Shown here piece by piece: positions 46,200 to 58,216 of a DNA stretch of 64,000 bases (positions are counted from its first letter, which is position 1; each line of letters opens with the position of its first letter). The notes under the pieces are model-generated. The model searched no databases, was not told the DNA's origin, and was given only the letters and a program-made list of their open reading frames with translations. Position numbers and translations under genes: made by a program. The stretch comes from Polietes domitor (taxonomy: Eukaryota > Arthropoda > Insecta > Diptera > Muscidae). The stretch covers positions 21,995 to 85,994 of the forward strand of contig CANDYM010000121.1 in NCBI GenBank assembly GCA_947397865.1, read 5' to 3'.

Positions 46200-46947
46200 T
46201 TTACCACAGGTTTTTCTAGTTGATACATAAGATGCCTTGCCAAATCTGAAGACAATCTGATACAATTTGTGGTTTCTAGAGCGGAAAAAATCAAATCGGG
46301 AGCGAAATTTGTATGGGTGCTATATATAAATTTGAACCGATCTAACACATTTTTACCACAGGTGTTTCTGGTTGAAACATAAAATGTCTTGCCAAATCTG
46401 ATAACAATCTGATACAATTTGTGGTTTCTAGAGCGGAAAAAATCAAATCGGGAGCGAAATTTGTATGGGTGATATATATAAATCTGAACCGATCTAACAC
46501 ATTTTTACCACAAGTGTTTCAAGTTGAAACATAAGATGTCTTGCCAAATTTTAAGACAAGCTGAGACAATTTGTGGTTTCAAATCGGGAGCGAGATTTGT
46601 ATGTGTGCTACATATATATCTGAACTGATCTAACACATTTTTACCACAGGTGTTTCTAGTTGAACTATAAGATGTTTTGCCAATTTTGAAGAAAATCTGT
46701 TAAAATATGTGGTATCTAGAGTGAAAAGAGTCAAATCGGGAGTGAAATTCGTATGGGGCTATATCTAAATCTGAACCGATTTTCTTCAAATTAAATAGCG
46801 TTTGTCCTTATCTCGAAAAACTTCGTTTTTGCAAAGTTTCATTTGGTTCCGTGTACAATTACGACCTGTATCGTGATTACAAGAATAGATGGACAGACAG
46901 TCGGACATTGCTAAATCGATTCAAAAAGTGATTCTAAGTCGATCTGT
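46200..46947 (-). mobile_element. Family A core and 5'-side fragment within B sequence
   Basis: Four ~152-bp-class monomers ('tttctag.tga.acataagatg', 'ggtttctagagcggaaaaaa'), then 'aaatagcgtttgtccttat', ACAGACAGTCGGAC and 'ctaagtcgatctgtataact'. The terminal CTCGTGGAGTGTAT is missing. The 134-codon minus frame at 46013-46417 is an artefact spanning A and B repeats. Confidence 0.65.
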
Positions 46948-47132
46948 ATAACTAAGGCATGCAAAATAAAAACTTTCTTCCAAATTCGTACCTTAAGGTA
47001 TAAATAGGAACAGATGTATAAAAATGGTACCAACCAAACGGCTACTGCTGTAACTATGATTTCTCCTGTATATTTCCTTGATATTTGATAAGTTAAATAC
47101 TTTTATTGCGTGAACGTGATCCACACTTTTAA

Positions 47133-47248
47133 CACATTGAGTGCCAAGCGGTTTTGACGCAAACCTTCCCGGGAGACCAAACATTTTTTGGGCTCTAAGT
47201 AAAAGCAATCACTGTCGTACGGAAACGTACGACGTGGCACTCAATGTG
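47133..47248. mobile_element. 116-bp piggyBac-type MITE flanked by TTAA
   Basis: CACATTGAGTGCCA at left and TGGCACTCAATGTG at right are perfect 14-bp inverted ends, bounded by TTAA at 47129-47132 and 47249-47252. The host is a B monomer whose unoccupied form elsewhere reads 'acttTTAAggggt', matching 'acttTTAA[...]TTAAggggt'. TTAA duplication is the hallmark of piggyBac transposition. Confidence 0.88.
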
Positions 47249-47587
47249 TTAAGGGGTGAGATGGGGCAAAAATGGATAAAAATGGTATCAGTGAAACGAC
47301 AATAGACGAAATTGCTGCACCTAGCATTACGAAATTCGGTTCGTACATTCCTAGACGTGCAAAATCAAGGAAAAAGGGTCTAAAATCGGTAACAAACTAA
47401 CCTCCACGGTTAGAATAATGAAATATTTCGATCTGTTTTTTTTGACTCGAAATACAATGCGATAAAATTGCTGACGACTAAATAGCTGCATATAAAATCA
47501 TAAAATTCGGCATATAGATTCATCTAATTGTTTAGACGCGCCAAAAAAAATTAAATAATTAGCAAAATTATCACAATTTTCCTTATA

Positions 47588-48522
47588 AAGGGTGATTTTT
47601 TAAGAGCTTGATAACTTTTTTTTTAAAAAAAACGCATAAAATTTGCAAAATCTCATCGGTTCTTTATTTGAAACGTTAGATTGGTCCATGACATTTACTT
47701 TTTGAAGATAATTTCATTTAAATGTTGACCGCGGCTGCGTCTTAGGTGGTCCATTCGGAAAGTCCAATTTTGGGCAACTTTTTCGAGCATTTCGGCCGGA
47801 ATAGCCCGAATTTCTTCGGAAATGTTGTCTTCCAAAGCTGGAATAGTTGCTGGCTTATTTCTGTAGACTTTAGACTTGACGTAGCCCCACAAAAAATAGT
47901 CTAAAGGCGTCAAATCGCATGATCTTGGTGGCCAACTTACCGGTCCATTTCTTGAGATGAATTGTTCTCCGAAGTTTTCCCTCAAAATGGCCATAGAATC
48001 GCGAGCTGTGTGGCATGTAGCGCCATCTTGTTGAAACCACATGTCAACCAAGTTCAGTTCTTCCATTTTGGGCAAAAAAAAGTTGGATATCATCTCACGG
48101 TAGCGCTCACCATTCACAGTTACGTTACGATTCGCATCATCTTTGAAGAAGTACGGTCCAATGATGCCACCAGCCCATAAACCGCACCAAACTGTGACTT
48201 TTTCTGGATGCATTGGTAGCTCTTGCAATGCTTCTGGCTGATATTCACTCCAAAATCGACAATTCTGCCTATTTACGTACCCATTGAGCCAAAAATGAGC
48301 TTCGTCGCTGAACACAATTTCTTTCTTTCTGAACTTTCTTAACAGAGCACGCATTTTGATAATAAAATTCAATGATTTGCAAGCGTTGCTCGTTAGTAAG
48401 TCTATTCATGATGAAATGTCAAAGCATACTGAGCATCTTTCTCTTTGACACCATGTCTGAAATCCCACGTGATCTGTCAAATACTAATGCATGAAAATCC
48501 TAACCTCAAAAAAATCACTCTT
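47588..48522 (-). mobile_element. 935-bp DD41D mariner deletion derivative (catalytic type), copy 2
   Basis: It is flanked by TA at 47586-47587 and 48523-48524. It is nearly identical to 35485-36420, differing by one T in the left T-run and a few substitutions. The host is the B 3' arm; related unoccupied arms at 12580 and 29240 read 'acaattttc.TAatatgg' or similar. Confidence 0.9.
47695..48354 (-). CDS. Mariner transposase catalytic domain (DD41D), second copy
   Basis: The same 219 codons from the first ATG as at 35593-36252, ending IIFKK rather than IIFKN. The D in FSDEAH, QQDGATCH and PLDYFLWG are all intact. It lacks the N-terminal DNA-binding region through the same deletion as the other copy, so both descend from one deleted master. 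Confidence 0.8.
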   Translation of the reverse strand: MRALLRKFRKKEIVFSDEAHFWLNGYVNRQNCRFWSEYQPEALQELPMHPEKVTVWCGLWAGGIIGPYFFKDDANRNVTVNGERYREMISNFFLPKMEELNLVDMWFQQDGATCHTARDSMAILRENFGEQFISRNGPVSWPPRSCDLTPLDYFLWGYVKSKVYRNKPATIPALEDNISEEIRAIPAEMLEKVAQNWTFRMDHLRRSRGQHLNEIIFKK

Positions 48523-48652
48523 TATTTTACTGTAGTTATACGTGAAGTCAACAGCCTCTAATCTGCCGGTAGTACAGTGGAGTGCAATCCATGGTGGAGA
48601 GTATATAAGATTCGGCCCGGTCGAACTTAACGCCTTTTTATTTGTTACCCCT

Positions 48653-49057
48653 CATTGTCCCCTTAAAATTATGACTTTTGAAAATCCCTTTATTTTACGT
48701 AGACGTTTTTTATATTGTTGTTGATTGTGGTTCAGTCCTGAAATGGCTTCAATTTTATTCAAAGTAATACTGGAATTCGGAGACAGTTCAATAGTTGTTC
48801 AGCGCTTATGGACTCCCATGCAATTTTTTTCTGTAAATGACATTTACACAAAACATTTTTTGTAATTAATTCCTTATGGGTTACCTTAGGGCAAAGTCAT
48901 TTAAAACAATGGCAACTTAAACAATGAATGAATAAACAAAAAAAAACGAGTGAAATGTGATATCATTGTTGATATTTACATTACATTCCGATATGCGTAG
49001 CATTATGATAGGTCATTATTATATGAACTTTTAGTGAATGTATACTTAATTTGTTCT
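48653..49057. other. No feature recognised
   Basis: AT-rich anonymous sequence apart from a short B-like trace near 48660-48710 ('tatgacttttgaaaatccct'). Confidence 0.35.
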
Positions 49058-50840
49058 TGTTTTTTATACCCTACACCACTTCGTGGTCTAGGGTATTATA
49101 AGTTAGTTTCCCGCCAAATGTTTGTAACACCAAGAAATAATTGAGCTAGACCCACCTTTAAGTATACGGATCGGCTTAGAATCGCCAGCTGAGTCGATTT
49201 AACGATGTCTGTCTGTCCGTCTGTCCGTCTGTCCGTCTGTCCGTCTGTCCGTCCGTCCGTCCGTCCGTCTGCTGTCCATCTAAGCTTGTTCGCACTCTAC
49301 AGGTCGCAATTGTTGTCCGATTGTCATGAAACTTGGCAGAAGCTATTTTTTCTGGCCAAGGACCATCGGTAATTTGGAGGAAATCGGTTCAGATTTAGAT
49401 ATAGCCCCCATACAAATGTCGCTCCCGATTTGACATTTTCCGCTCTAGAAACCACATATTGTACTCGATTTTCTTTAAATTTGGTACAACATCTTATAAT
49501 CCAACTAGAAACACCTATGTCGAAATTGGGTAAGATCGGTTCAGATTTAGATATAGCCCCCATACAAATGTCGCTCCCGATTTGACATTTTCCGCTCTAG
49601 AAACGACATATTGTACCTAATTTTCTTTAAATTTTGCAGAACATCTTATAATCGAACTAGAAACACGTATTGAAAAATTGGGTAAGATCGGTTCAGATTT
49701 AGATATAGCCCCCATACAAATGTCGCTCCCGATTTGACATTTTCTGCTCTAGAAACGACATATTGTACCCGATTTTCTTTAAATTTGGCACAACATCTTA
49801 TAATCCAACTAGAAACACGTATGCATAAATTGGGTAAGATCGGTTCAGATTTAGATATAGCCCCCATACAAATGTCGCTCCCGATTTGACATTTTCCACT
49901 CTAGAAACGACATATTGTACCTGATTTACTTTAAATTTTGCAGAACAGCTTATAATCCAACTAGAAACACGTATGCAAAAATTGGGTAAGATCGGTTCAG
50001 ATTTAGATATAGCCCCCATACAACTGTCGCTCCCGATTTGTCATTTTCATATTGTACCCGATTTTCTTTAAATATGGGAGAACATCTTATAATGCAACTA
50101 GAAACACGTATGCAAGAATTGGGTAAGATCGGTTCAGATTTAGCTATAGCCCCCATACAAATGTCGCTCCCGAATTCACTTTTTCCGCTTTAGAAACCAC
50201 ATATTGTACCCGATGTTCTTTAAAATTGGCACAACATTTTATAATCGAACTAGAAACACCAAAATCGGTTCAGATTTAGATATAGCCCCCATACAAATGT
50301 CGCTACCGAATTGACTTTTTCCGCTCTAAAATACACATATTGTACCCGTTTTTCTTTAAAATTGGCACAACATCTTATAATCCAACTAAAAAACCAATGG
50401 TGAAAGTGGGTAAGATCGGTTCAGATTTAGATATAGCCCACATACAAATGTTGCTCCCGAATGTTTAACCGATTTGGCCATATTTTATATATTATATTTC
50501 ACCAATAAACAGAATTGAATTGCAATGAGAGTTGTTTAGGTGATGCTCATTTGTCCATACTTTGGTATGACTTTGGTATACTACTGTATAATTTGTATTT
50601 GTCTGTCGGACAATTGGATGAATTACCACATTATTTACCATATTCGTTAAATTTGACTGAAGATGAATTTATAGCAAATAAATTATATTCATATAATTTA
50701 TATAATTTGTTTGAACTACATAAAATTGCTCCCATGAAATACCTGTGTTTACTAATCAAAGCGAGGTACATACGCAGGGAGTGGTGTAGGGTATTATATA
50801 GTCGGCCCCGCCCGACTTTAGCATTTCCTTACTTGTTTTT
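49058..50840 (+). mobile_element. Family A element, complete
   Basis: Starts TTTTTTATACCCTACACCAC and ends CATTTCCTTACTTGTTTTT. An expanded TCTGTCCG/TCCG microsatellite spans about 49207-49272. About seven core monomers follow, with 152-bp steps at 49646, 49798 and 49950. The 3' part has GTGGTGTAGGGTATTATA and a perfect AGTCGG/CCGACT hairpin near 50799-50816. Confidence 0.85.
49207..49272 (+). repeat. TCTG/TCCG tetranucleotide microsatellite in a family A head
   Basis: Alternating TCTG and TCCG units, longer here than in the copies at 14762 or 20747. Its length differs among otherwise similar copies, so it is probably unstable. Confidence 0.85.
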
Positions 50841-51892
50841 TTTGCTATATAATATTTACATAATTCTGTTAGCATTTCCATAATTCAATTCTGAGGAGGC
50901 TGTATTGTGAAAACGGTGTTTTAAACATAAATTTTTGCTTAAACCGGAAAATGCACTATGAATACACAAATTGAGACATTTCTATACACTCTACGAGAGT
51001 ATTATGTCTTTGTGCATTTGTTTGTAACGCCCAAAAGGAAACGAGATAGACCCATTGTTAATTATACCCATCGTCTTAGAATCACTTTTTCAATTGATTT
51101 AGCAATGTCCGTCTGTCTGTCTGCCGTCCATCTATTCTTGTAATCACGATACAGGTCGCAATTGTAGACAGAACCAAATGAAACTTCGCACAACAAAGTT
51201 TTTCGGGATAAGGACGAAAGCTGTTTAATTTGAAGAAAATCGGTTTAGATTTAGATATAGCCTCCATACGAATTTCACTCCCGATATGACTCTTTTCGCT
51301 CTAAACACCACATATTTTGACAGATTTTCTTCAAAATTGGCAAAACATTTTATATTGCAACTAGAAACACCTGCGGTGAAAATGTGTTAGATCGTTTCAG
51401 ATTTATATATAGCTCCCATTCAAATTTCGCCCCCGATTTGACTTTTACTGCTCTAGAAATCATATATTTTACCAGATTTTCTTAAGATTTGGCAAGATAT
51501 CTTATATTTCCACTACATACACCCATGGTGAAAATGGGTCAGATCGGTTCAGATTTATATATAGCTCCTACACAAATTTCACTCCTGATTTGACTCTTTA
51601 AACTCTATAAACCATATATTTCAACAGAACTTCTTCAAATCTTGCAAAATATCTTATACTTCAACTACAAAAACCCATGGTGAAAATGGCTCAGATCAGT
51701 TCAGATTTATATATTGCCACCATACAAATTTCGCTACCGGTTTGATGTTTTGCGCTCTCGAAATAATATGTTTCTTCAAATTTGGCACAACTTCTTATAT
51801 TTGAACTAGAAACGTCTCTGGTGAAAATGATTCAAATCGGTTCAGATTTATTAATAGCTTTTTCTGCTCTAAAAACTACATAAATTAACTGA

Positions 51893-52918
51893 TTTTTATA
51901 CACTCCACGAGAGTATTATGTCTTTGTGCATTTGTTTGTAACACCCAAAAGGAAGAGAGATAGACCCATTGTTAATTATACCGATCGACTTAGAACCACT
52001 TTTTGAATCGATTTAGCAATGTCCGTCTGTATGTCTGTCCATCTATTCTTGTAATCACGATACAGGTCGCAATTGTAGACAGAACCAAATGAAACTTTGC
52101 ACAACGAAGAACGAACACTATTTAATTTGAAGAAAATCGATTCAGATTTAGATATAACCCCATACGAATTTCACTCCCGATTTGACTCTTTTCACTCTAG
52201 ATACCACATATTTTAACAGATTTTCTTCAAAATTGGCAAAACATCTTATAGTTCAACTAGAAACACCTGTGGAAAAAATGGGTCAGATTGGTTCAGATTT
52301 ATATATAGCTCCCATTAAAATTTCGCTCCCAATTTGACTTTTTCTGCTCCAGAAACCACATATTTTAACAGATCCTCTTCAAATTAGGCGAAATATCTTA
52401 TAATTGTCCTATAAGCAGCCATGATGCAAATGGGTCAGATCGGTTCTGATTTATATATAGCTCCCACACAAATTTCACTCCCGATTTCACTTTTTCCACT
52501 CTATAAACCACATGTTTTAACAGTTGTTCTTCAAATCTTTCAAAATATCTTATATTTCAACTAGAAACACCCATGGTGAAAATGGGTCAGATCGGTTCAG
52601 ATTTACATATAGCTTCAATACAAAGTTCGCTCCCAGAGAGACTTTTTCCGCCCCAGAAACCACGAATTTTCACCGAATTTCTTTGAAATGAGCATAACAC
52701 GTTATATTTGAACTGGAAGAACTTATTTTGGATATAGCCCCGATACAAATATTCTTTTCGATTTGACAAATTGGACCGGGTCATATTAGCCTATGATTGG
52801 AAACATACAAAAATTCTTCCCGTTTTCAATTTTTACAGAGTTGAATTGTATTCGGATAGAAAGTGGAGTGTATCATATAGTCGGCCCCGCCCGACTTTAG
52901 TCTTTCCTTATTTGTTTT
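51893..52918 (+). mobile_element. Inner family A element, complete
   Basis: TTTTTATACACTCCACGAGAG head, GTCCGTCTGTATGTCTGTCC, about four diverged monomers, AGTCGGCCCCGCCCGACT hairpin and CTTATTTGTTTT terminus. It lies in the core of the outer copy. Confidence 0.75.
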
Positions 52919-52979
52919 AACTAGAAACATCTATAGTGAAAATTTGATTATATATAGATTTCATATAAATTTGATTTGA

Positions 52980-53043
52980 ACTGGTATATTGTCCTGGTTC
53001 AAGACCATTTTGCATCTATATTTAATAGAATGCAAATTTCGTA
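52980..53043 (+). mobile_element. Single arm of the 98-bp-arm foldback element
   Basis: 'tgaactggtatattgtcctg', 'gttcaagaccattttgcatc' and 'taatagaatgcaaattt' match the left arm of 63421-63518. Only one arm remains, embedded in family A sequence. Confidence 0.75.
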
Positions 53044-53343
53044 GATATTACTTTTTCTGTTTTAGAAAACACATATTGTAACAGATTTTTTTCTGGACAA
53101 GTCATATTTCACCTGGAAACATACATTGTGAAAGACGGTATCATCGGTCTATGATATAGAACACTTTCCAAAATCCGCACCTAATTGAATTGCAATGGCG
53201 TAGAAAGTGAAGGTTTTCATATAGCCGGCCCCGCCCGACTTTAGCCTTTACTTACGTGTTTACCGAATTGAATTGTATTCGGATTGAAAGTGGAGTGTAC
53301 CATAGAGTCGGTCCCGTCCGACTTTAGCCTTTTCTTACTTGTT

Positions 53344-54054
53344 TTTCATTTAAAGTGATTATAAAATTAATTTCAAATAAAAAACTGCAGTCGATTTCGA
53401 CTATGACCGCATTTAAGTTTCAATTTCAAACCTAAGTTTTGCTCAACATGAGTATGGGATACCAGAAGGCGTGTGTCAATTTCACCCATATTCAGTGTGT
53501 GTCCAACAACTGTATTCTGAAAAGTAAATTTGATGATGATAATAGGTGCAAATAATTTTCAAATTCGTTTGCCGTTATTACAAATAATAGTTAAGAAAAT
53601 ATTCTCAAATTAATTTTGGAAAGCTTGTTTGACAGTCTTAAAATTTTATTCCCCAATGACATAAAAGTTGCCACGTTAGTTAAACTTAAAATGAATTTCC
53701 AATGTTGGTCTCATGGTGTGAACTGACAAATTCATGGACATGGCAATTTAAGTGTTTTACGAAGGTCGTCCTCATGGTGGCATTTACTTAAGTAATTGAA
53801 CAAATGTTGTGGTCATTCCTAATAATACTAACAACTTAGGCACTGGTTGAACAAACAAACAAACAAGTAACAAGTGAAATTAAAATTGGAATCACTGTGT
53901 GACATTAGTATAGTCATCAACCCGTGACCACAAAATTTCGTAGAAACACATTTGATTAAATAAAACCGAGGAAAAAAACCTTTTTATTTGGAATATGTGA
54001 TTAGCAGGCTCATGTATATTAGGGCATATCATAACTTTCAATGTACACAAGGAC
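53344..54054. other. No feature recognised
   Basis: Anonymous sequence with an (AAAC)n run near 53852-53866. No frame supported. Confidence 0.35.
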
Positions 54055-54420
54055 GATATGAGTCATTCCATGTCAAGCGGTACGGTTTTTGACCTTGATA
54101 GCTGCGATTGGTTTAAAAGTTTGTGTATGTATTCTTCTCATAAAAATATAGTATATGTATTTTTGGAAAGAAAATTAGAAAATTTTTTCACGAATTATAG
54201 TCAATTTAAGAGTGAACAAATACATTTTTTCATTCGATCTGTAGCTCCTGAAATACTTGACCGATTTTAATGTACTACACCTTGTTTTTAAGGCAATTTC
54301 TATTTCTTTTAGAATATATTTTGTGAAGTTTCTAAAATTTTATTTCTTTTATTTTGATTTTCGAAATAATTACATTAATCCATTTATACTACCAGGTTGT
54401 TTACGTAGGGTGTGCCCAAT
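54055..54420 (+). repeat. Repeat family C, partial
   Basis: TGAGTCATTCCATGTCAAGCGG end, 'acggtttttgaccttgatag', then sequence inverse to 63250-63360 ('gtagctcctgaaatacttga', 'accgattttaatgtactaca'). It provides the unoccupied version of the foldback insertion site at 63420/63829. Confidence 0.65.
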
Positions 54421-54429
54421 CCGCTACCA

Positions 54430-56590
54430 CTTCCTTTTCATTAATTGGCCATGAAATTCGATATCGCAATACTAGGTGTCAGTGAAATGAGATGGCGTGA
54501 GAGTGGAGAGTTCACCTCCACAAATGGAAATCTGGTATTATATAGCGGCAAAGAAACCAAACATGAAAGCGGAGTTGGAATTATTATATCCAAGAACATT
54601 AAAAAATCTTTTTGCTCCTGGGAACCTATCAATGACCGCATCATTATTGCTCGTTTTCATACAAAGTTACACAATTTACACAGTTTACCATTATACAGTG
54701 CTACGCCCCCAGAGAGGATGCAGAATATCATATTAAAGATGAATTCTGTGACCGTCTTTCCGCAACACTAAATAAAGTCCCCCTACGAGACATTCTAATG
54801 CTTTCAGGAGATTTCAATGCAAAAATTGGTACAGACAATAGAGGAGTTAGCCACATAATGGGTAAACATGGGATGGTAGAACGGAACGATAATGGAGAGC
54901 GATTTATCGCACTATGTCAATCATACAACCTCGTTATAGGAGTTTCGATCTATCCAAACAAAAATAAACACAAATACACATGGACTGCACCAAATGGCAA
55001 TATCAAGAATCAAATAGACCTCATATGTGTAAGGCACCAATGGAGAAGTTATTTGATGGATGTCCGTACGAAACGCAGCGCCGACATAGATAGCGAACTG
55101 GTTGTAGCTTCCGTGAAGTTGAAATTGAAGAGATATCTCAGAAACTCAGACTCGCAGAGAATTAAGAAACGGTTTGATATTAGCAAACTTGGAAACGAGA
55201 TAAATAGAAGTGAAATAGCAAACCAATTAAGAGGACATTTATTACCAAATATAAACGTCACATGGGAAGAGGCTTGCACCGAAATTAGGAACATCGTTGA
55301 AGAGAAAATTGGATACTCAAATTACCCCGAAAGGAAAGCAAAGCAGATCCAACAAAGGAACAACCAAAAACGAGAAATGCTTAATGATCCCAACATCCGA
55401 GCAATGTACACCAATACTGCAAATGAGGTTAAAAGAGCGCTCGAAGCGGTAAAAGAAGATATTTTGAATCCATTGCACAGGAGGCCGATGATGCCGCTGG
55501 GGCAAATAATATGCGGAAAGTATACCAAGTTATCGACTATCAAACCAGAAATTAAATACTAACAAAGGAGTAAAAGATAGCAATGGTGTACTGCTGACAA
55601 ATGTAGAGCAGCAATCCCACAGTTGGAATCAACACATTGAGGAAATAAGCAACGCGGTATACGACGAAGAGGAAACTCCCCATAATCCACCGACAATACC
55701 TGTACAGCCTATTAGAGAAAAACTCCCCAGCATAGAAGAAATAGCAGCAGCAATTACTACCCTGAAGAAAAACAAATCACCTGGCGAATATGGAATATCC
55801 GGCGAAATAATACAGACCGATTCTAGATCATCTGCAATATTCATCCACCCATATCTGACAGAAGTTTGGCGCAGCGAACAGCTTCCAAGCGGTTGGACAA
55901 AGGGAATCATAATAAAACTCCCAAAAAAGGGTGACCTGACAGACTGCAATAATTGGAGAGGCATTACACTACTTAAGACTGTATATAAGATAATGGCGAC
56001 TATAATAAATATTAGACTTCGGAGAGTTGTGCAAGCACTGCGAGATGAACAGGCCGGTTTCCGTGCGTATCGTAGCTGTGTTGACCAGGCAAACACCCTC
56101 AGGATTATAATCGAACAGTCTATTGAATGGCGATCCCCCTTATACCTCTTATTTATAGATTTCCGAAAGGCGTTTGACACCGTGAGAAGTAGTGCTATCT
56201 GGCTAGCTTTGAGAAATAAAGGAGTACCAAACTAAATTATAAACCTTATCAAGGCGATGTATGATAATACTACGCTACAAGTCCAGCATGGCGGGATGTA
56301 CAGTGAGCCATTCACTACCAACATTGGTGTGAAGTTAGGATGCCCCTATCTCTATTATCATTTGCATTTGTACTTGACAACATTATGACAGAGATATCTA
56401 AAAAATGCAGAGGAAGAATATGGGACTTCCACCGTCACCTTGAAGACCTAGACTTTGCAGACGATATATGCCTAATATCTCATAACTATAACGATATGCA
56501 AAGCAAAGTAAATGACCTGACCATCCTTGCAGAAACTAGTGGACTGTTGATCAATATTCAAACAACAAAGGCAATGCACATTAATTACGC
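54430..56590 (+). pseudogene. Decayed endonuclease/reverse-transcriptase LINE, 3' truncated
   Basis: The endonuclease domain starts KFDIAILGVSEMRWRESGEF (54450-54510), with GVGIIISKNI, a frameshift near 54715, then LSGDFNAKIGTD (54801-54836) and YTWTAPNGNIKNQIDLICV. A frameshift near 55480-55555 leads into the RT: LKKNKSPGEYGISGEII, NNWRGITLLKTVYKIMATII, DEQAGFRAYRSCVDQ, and LYLLFIDFRKAFDTV (motif A). A stop at 56233-56235 and a frameshift near 56340 precede LDFADDICLI (FADD motif C, about 56448-56477). It ends abruptly where family A core repeats begin. The layout (one ORF, endonuclease before RT, no RNase H seen) suggests an RTE-like LINE; the exact clade is uncertain. Confidence 0.8.
54798..55562 (+). 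pseudogene. Longest intact piece of the LINE endonuclease and linker
   Basis: A 254-codon frame: residues 1-15 hold the GDFNAK catalytic motif of the endonuclease/exonuclease/phosphatase fold. Residues about 50-80 hold the KYTW...QIDLICV segment, and residue 98 onward (DIDSELVVASV) is the SDH-equivalent region with D.DSEL. The remainder is a basic linker toward the RT. It is only a fragment of a broken ORF, so no function is expected. Confidence 0.75.
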
Positions 56591-58216
56591 CAACAATAAC
56601 TATTTTAAAATTTGTATGGAGCTATATATAAATCTGAACCGATCTAACACATTTTTACAACAGGTGTTTCCAGTTGAAATATAAGGTGTTTTGCGAATTT
56701 TAAAAGAAAATCTGTTAAAATATGTGGACTCTAGAGCGGAAAAATTCAAAGTGGGAGCTATATATAAATCTGAACCCATCTAACACTTTTTTACAAGAGG
56801 TGTTTCCAGTTGAAATATAAGGTATTTTGCGAATTTTGAAGAAAATCTTTTAAAATATGTCGATTCTAGAGCGGAAAAATTCAAATTGGGAACGAAATTT
56901 GTATTGGAGCTATATATAAATCTGAACCGATCTAACACTTTTTTACAACAGGTGTCTCCAGTTGAAATATAAGGTGTTTTGCGAATTTTGAAGAAAATCT
57001 GTTAAAATGGGAATTCTAGAGCGGAATTTGGATTCTAGAGCGGAAAAATTCAAATTGGGAACGAAATTTGTATTGGAGCTATATATAAATCTGAACCGAT
57101 CTAACACTTTTTTACAACAGGTGTTTCCAGTTGAAATATAAGGTGTTTTGCGAATTTTGAAGAAAATCTGTTAAAATATGTGGATTCTAGAGCGGAAAAA
57201 TTCAAATTGGGAGCTATATATAAACCTGAACCGATCTAACACTTTTTACAACAGGTGTTTCCAGTTGAAATATAAGGTATTTTGCGAATTTTGAAGAAGA
57301 TCTGTTGAAATATGTGGTTTCTACAGCAGAAAAAGTCAAATCGGGAGCGAAATTTGAATGGGAGCTATATATAAATCTGAACCAATCTGACTTTTTTCAC
57401 CATTCGGATTTCTAGATTAAATATAAGATGTTTTGCCAAATTTGATAACAATATGATAAATTATGTGGTTTCTAGAGCGGAAAAGCTCAAATTGAGAGCG
57501 AAATTTGTATGGGAGCTATATATAAATCTGAACCGATCTGACCTATTTTCACCATAGGTGTTTCTAGTTGATATATACGATGTTTTGACAAATTTGAAGA
57601 AAATCTCTTAAAGTTTGTGATATCTGGAGTGAAAAGAGTCAAATCGGGATTGAAATTCGTATGGGAGCTATATCTAAATCTGAACCGATCTGATTTATTT
57701 TCACCATGGGTATTTCTAGTTGAAATATAAGATATTTTGCAAGATTTGAAGAAGATCTGAAAACTCAAATTGTGAACGAAATTTGTATGGGAGCTATATA
57801 TGAACCGATCTAACCTATTTTCACATTGGGTGTTCCTAGTTGGAATATAAGATGTTTTGCCAATTTTGAAGAAAATCGGTTCAAATATGTGGTATCTAGA
57901 GTGAAAAAAGTCAAATCGGGAGTGAAATTCGTATGGGGGCTATATCTAAATCTGAACCGATTTTCTTCAAATTAAATAGTGTTCATCCCTACCCCGAAAA
58001 AATTTCGTTGAGCAAAGTTTCGTTTGGTTCTGGCTACAATTGCGACCTGACCATTACAAGAATAGATGGACAGACAGACACACGGACATTGCTAAATCGA
58101 CTCAGAAAGTGATTCTAAGCCGATCGGTATAATTAACAATGGGTCTATCTCGCTTCCTTTTGGGTGTTACACACAAATGCACGAAGACATAATACTCTCG
58201 TGGAGTGTATAAAAAG
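56586..58216 (-). mobile_element. Family A element, 3' side missing, abutting the LINE
   Basis: About ten diverged core monomers ('aacaggtgtttccagttgaa', 'gttaaaatatgtgg'), ATAGATGGACAGACAGACAC near 58061-58081, and the right edge CTCTCGTGGAGTGTATAAAAA. The left part is replaced by the LINE; the join at about 56586 is abrupt ('ataactatttt|aaaatttgtatgg'). Confidence 0.75.

Larger units (their letters stand above)
45243..48652. mobile_element. Composite family B region with inserted A core, MITE and mariner
   Basis: The left edge (AAACAAGTAAAAAGGGAG, hairpin GTTCTGCCGGGCCGAAC, ATATACCCTCCACC) is an inverse B 3' end. From about 45620 the head and core monomers run in plus orientation, ending at a second B 3' terminus (48525-48652, TTCGGCCCGGTCGAA). 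Within it lie A core repeats (46200-46947), a TTAA MITE (47133-47248) and a mariner derivative (47588-48522). Like 42160-43068 it has two 3' ends. Confidence 0.6.
50980..53343 (+). mobile_element. Family A cluster: nested copies with stacked 3' ends
   Basis: Heads occur at about 50980 (ATACACTCTACGAGAG) and 51895 (ATACACTCCACGAGAG). 3' termini (hairpin plus ACTTGTTT-like) occur at about 52880-52918, 53222-53264 and 53303-53343. The second head and first terminus bracket an inner complete copy (51893-52918). The remaining termini belong to the outer copy and a third truncated copy. Confidence 0.7.

Noticed and set aside
46013..46417. 134-codon minus-strand frame
   Set aside because: It spans the junction between family A and B core repeats and reads monomers from both; no domain.
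55629..56180. 183-codon minus-strand frame
   Set aside because: Antisense to the LINE reverse transcriptase, whose plus-strand motifs (SPGEYGIS, FIDFRKAFDTV) are clear.
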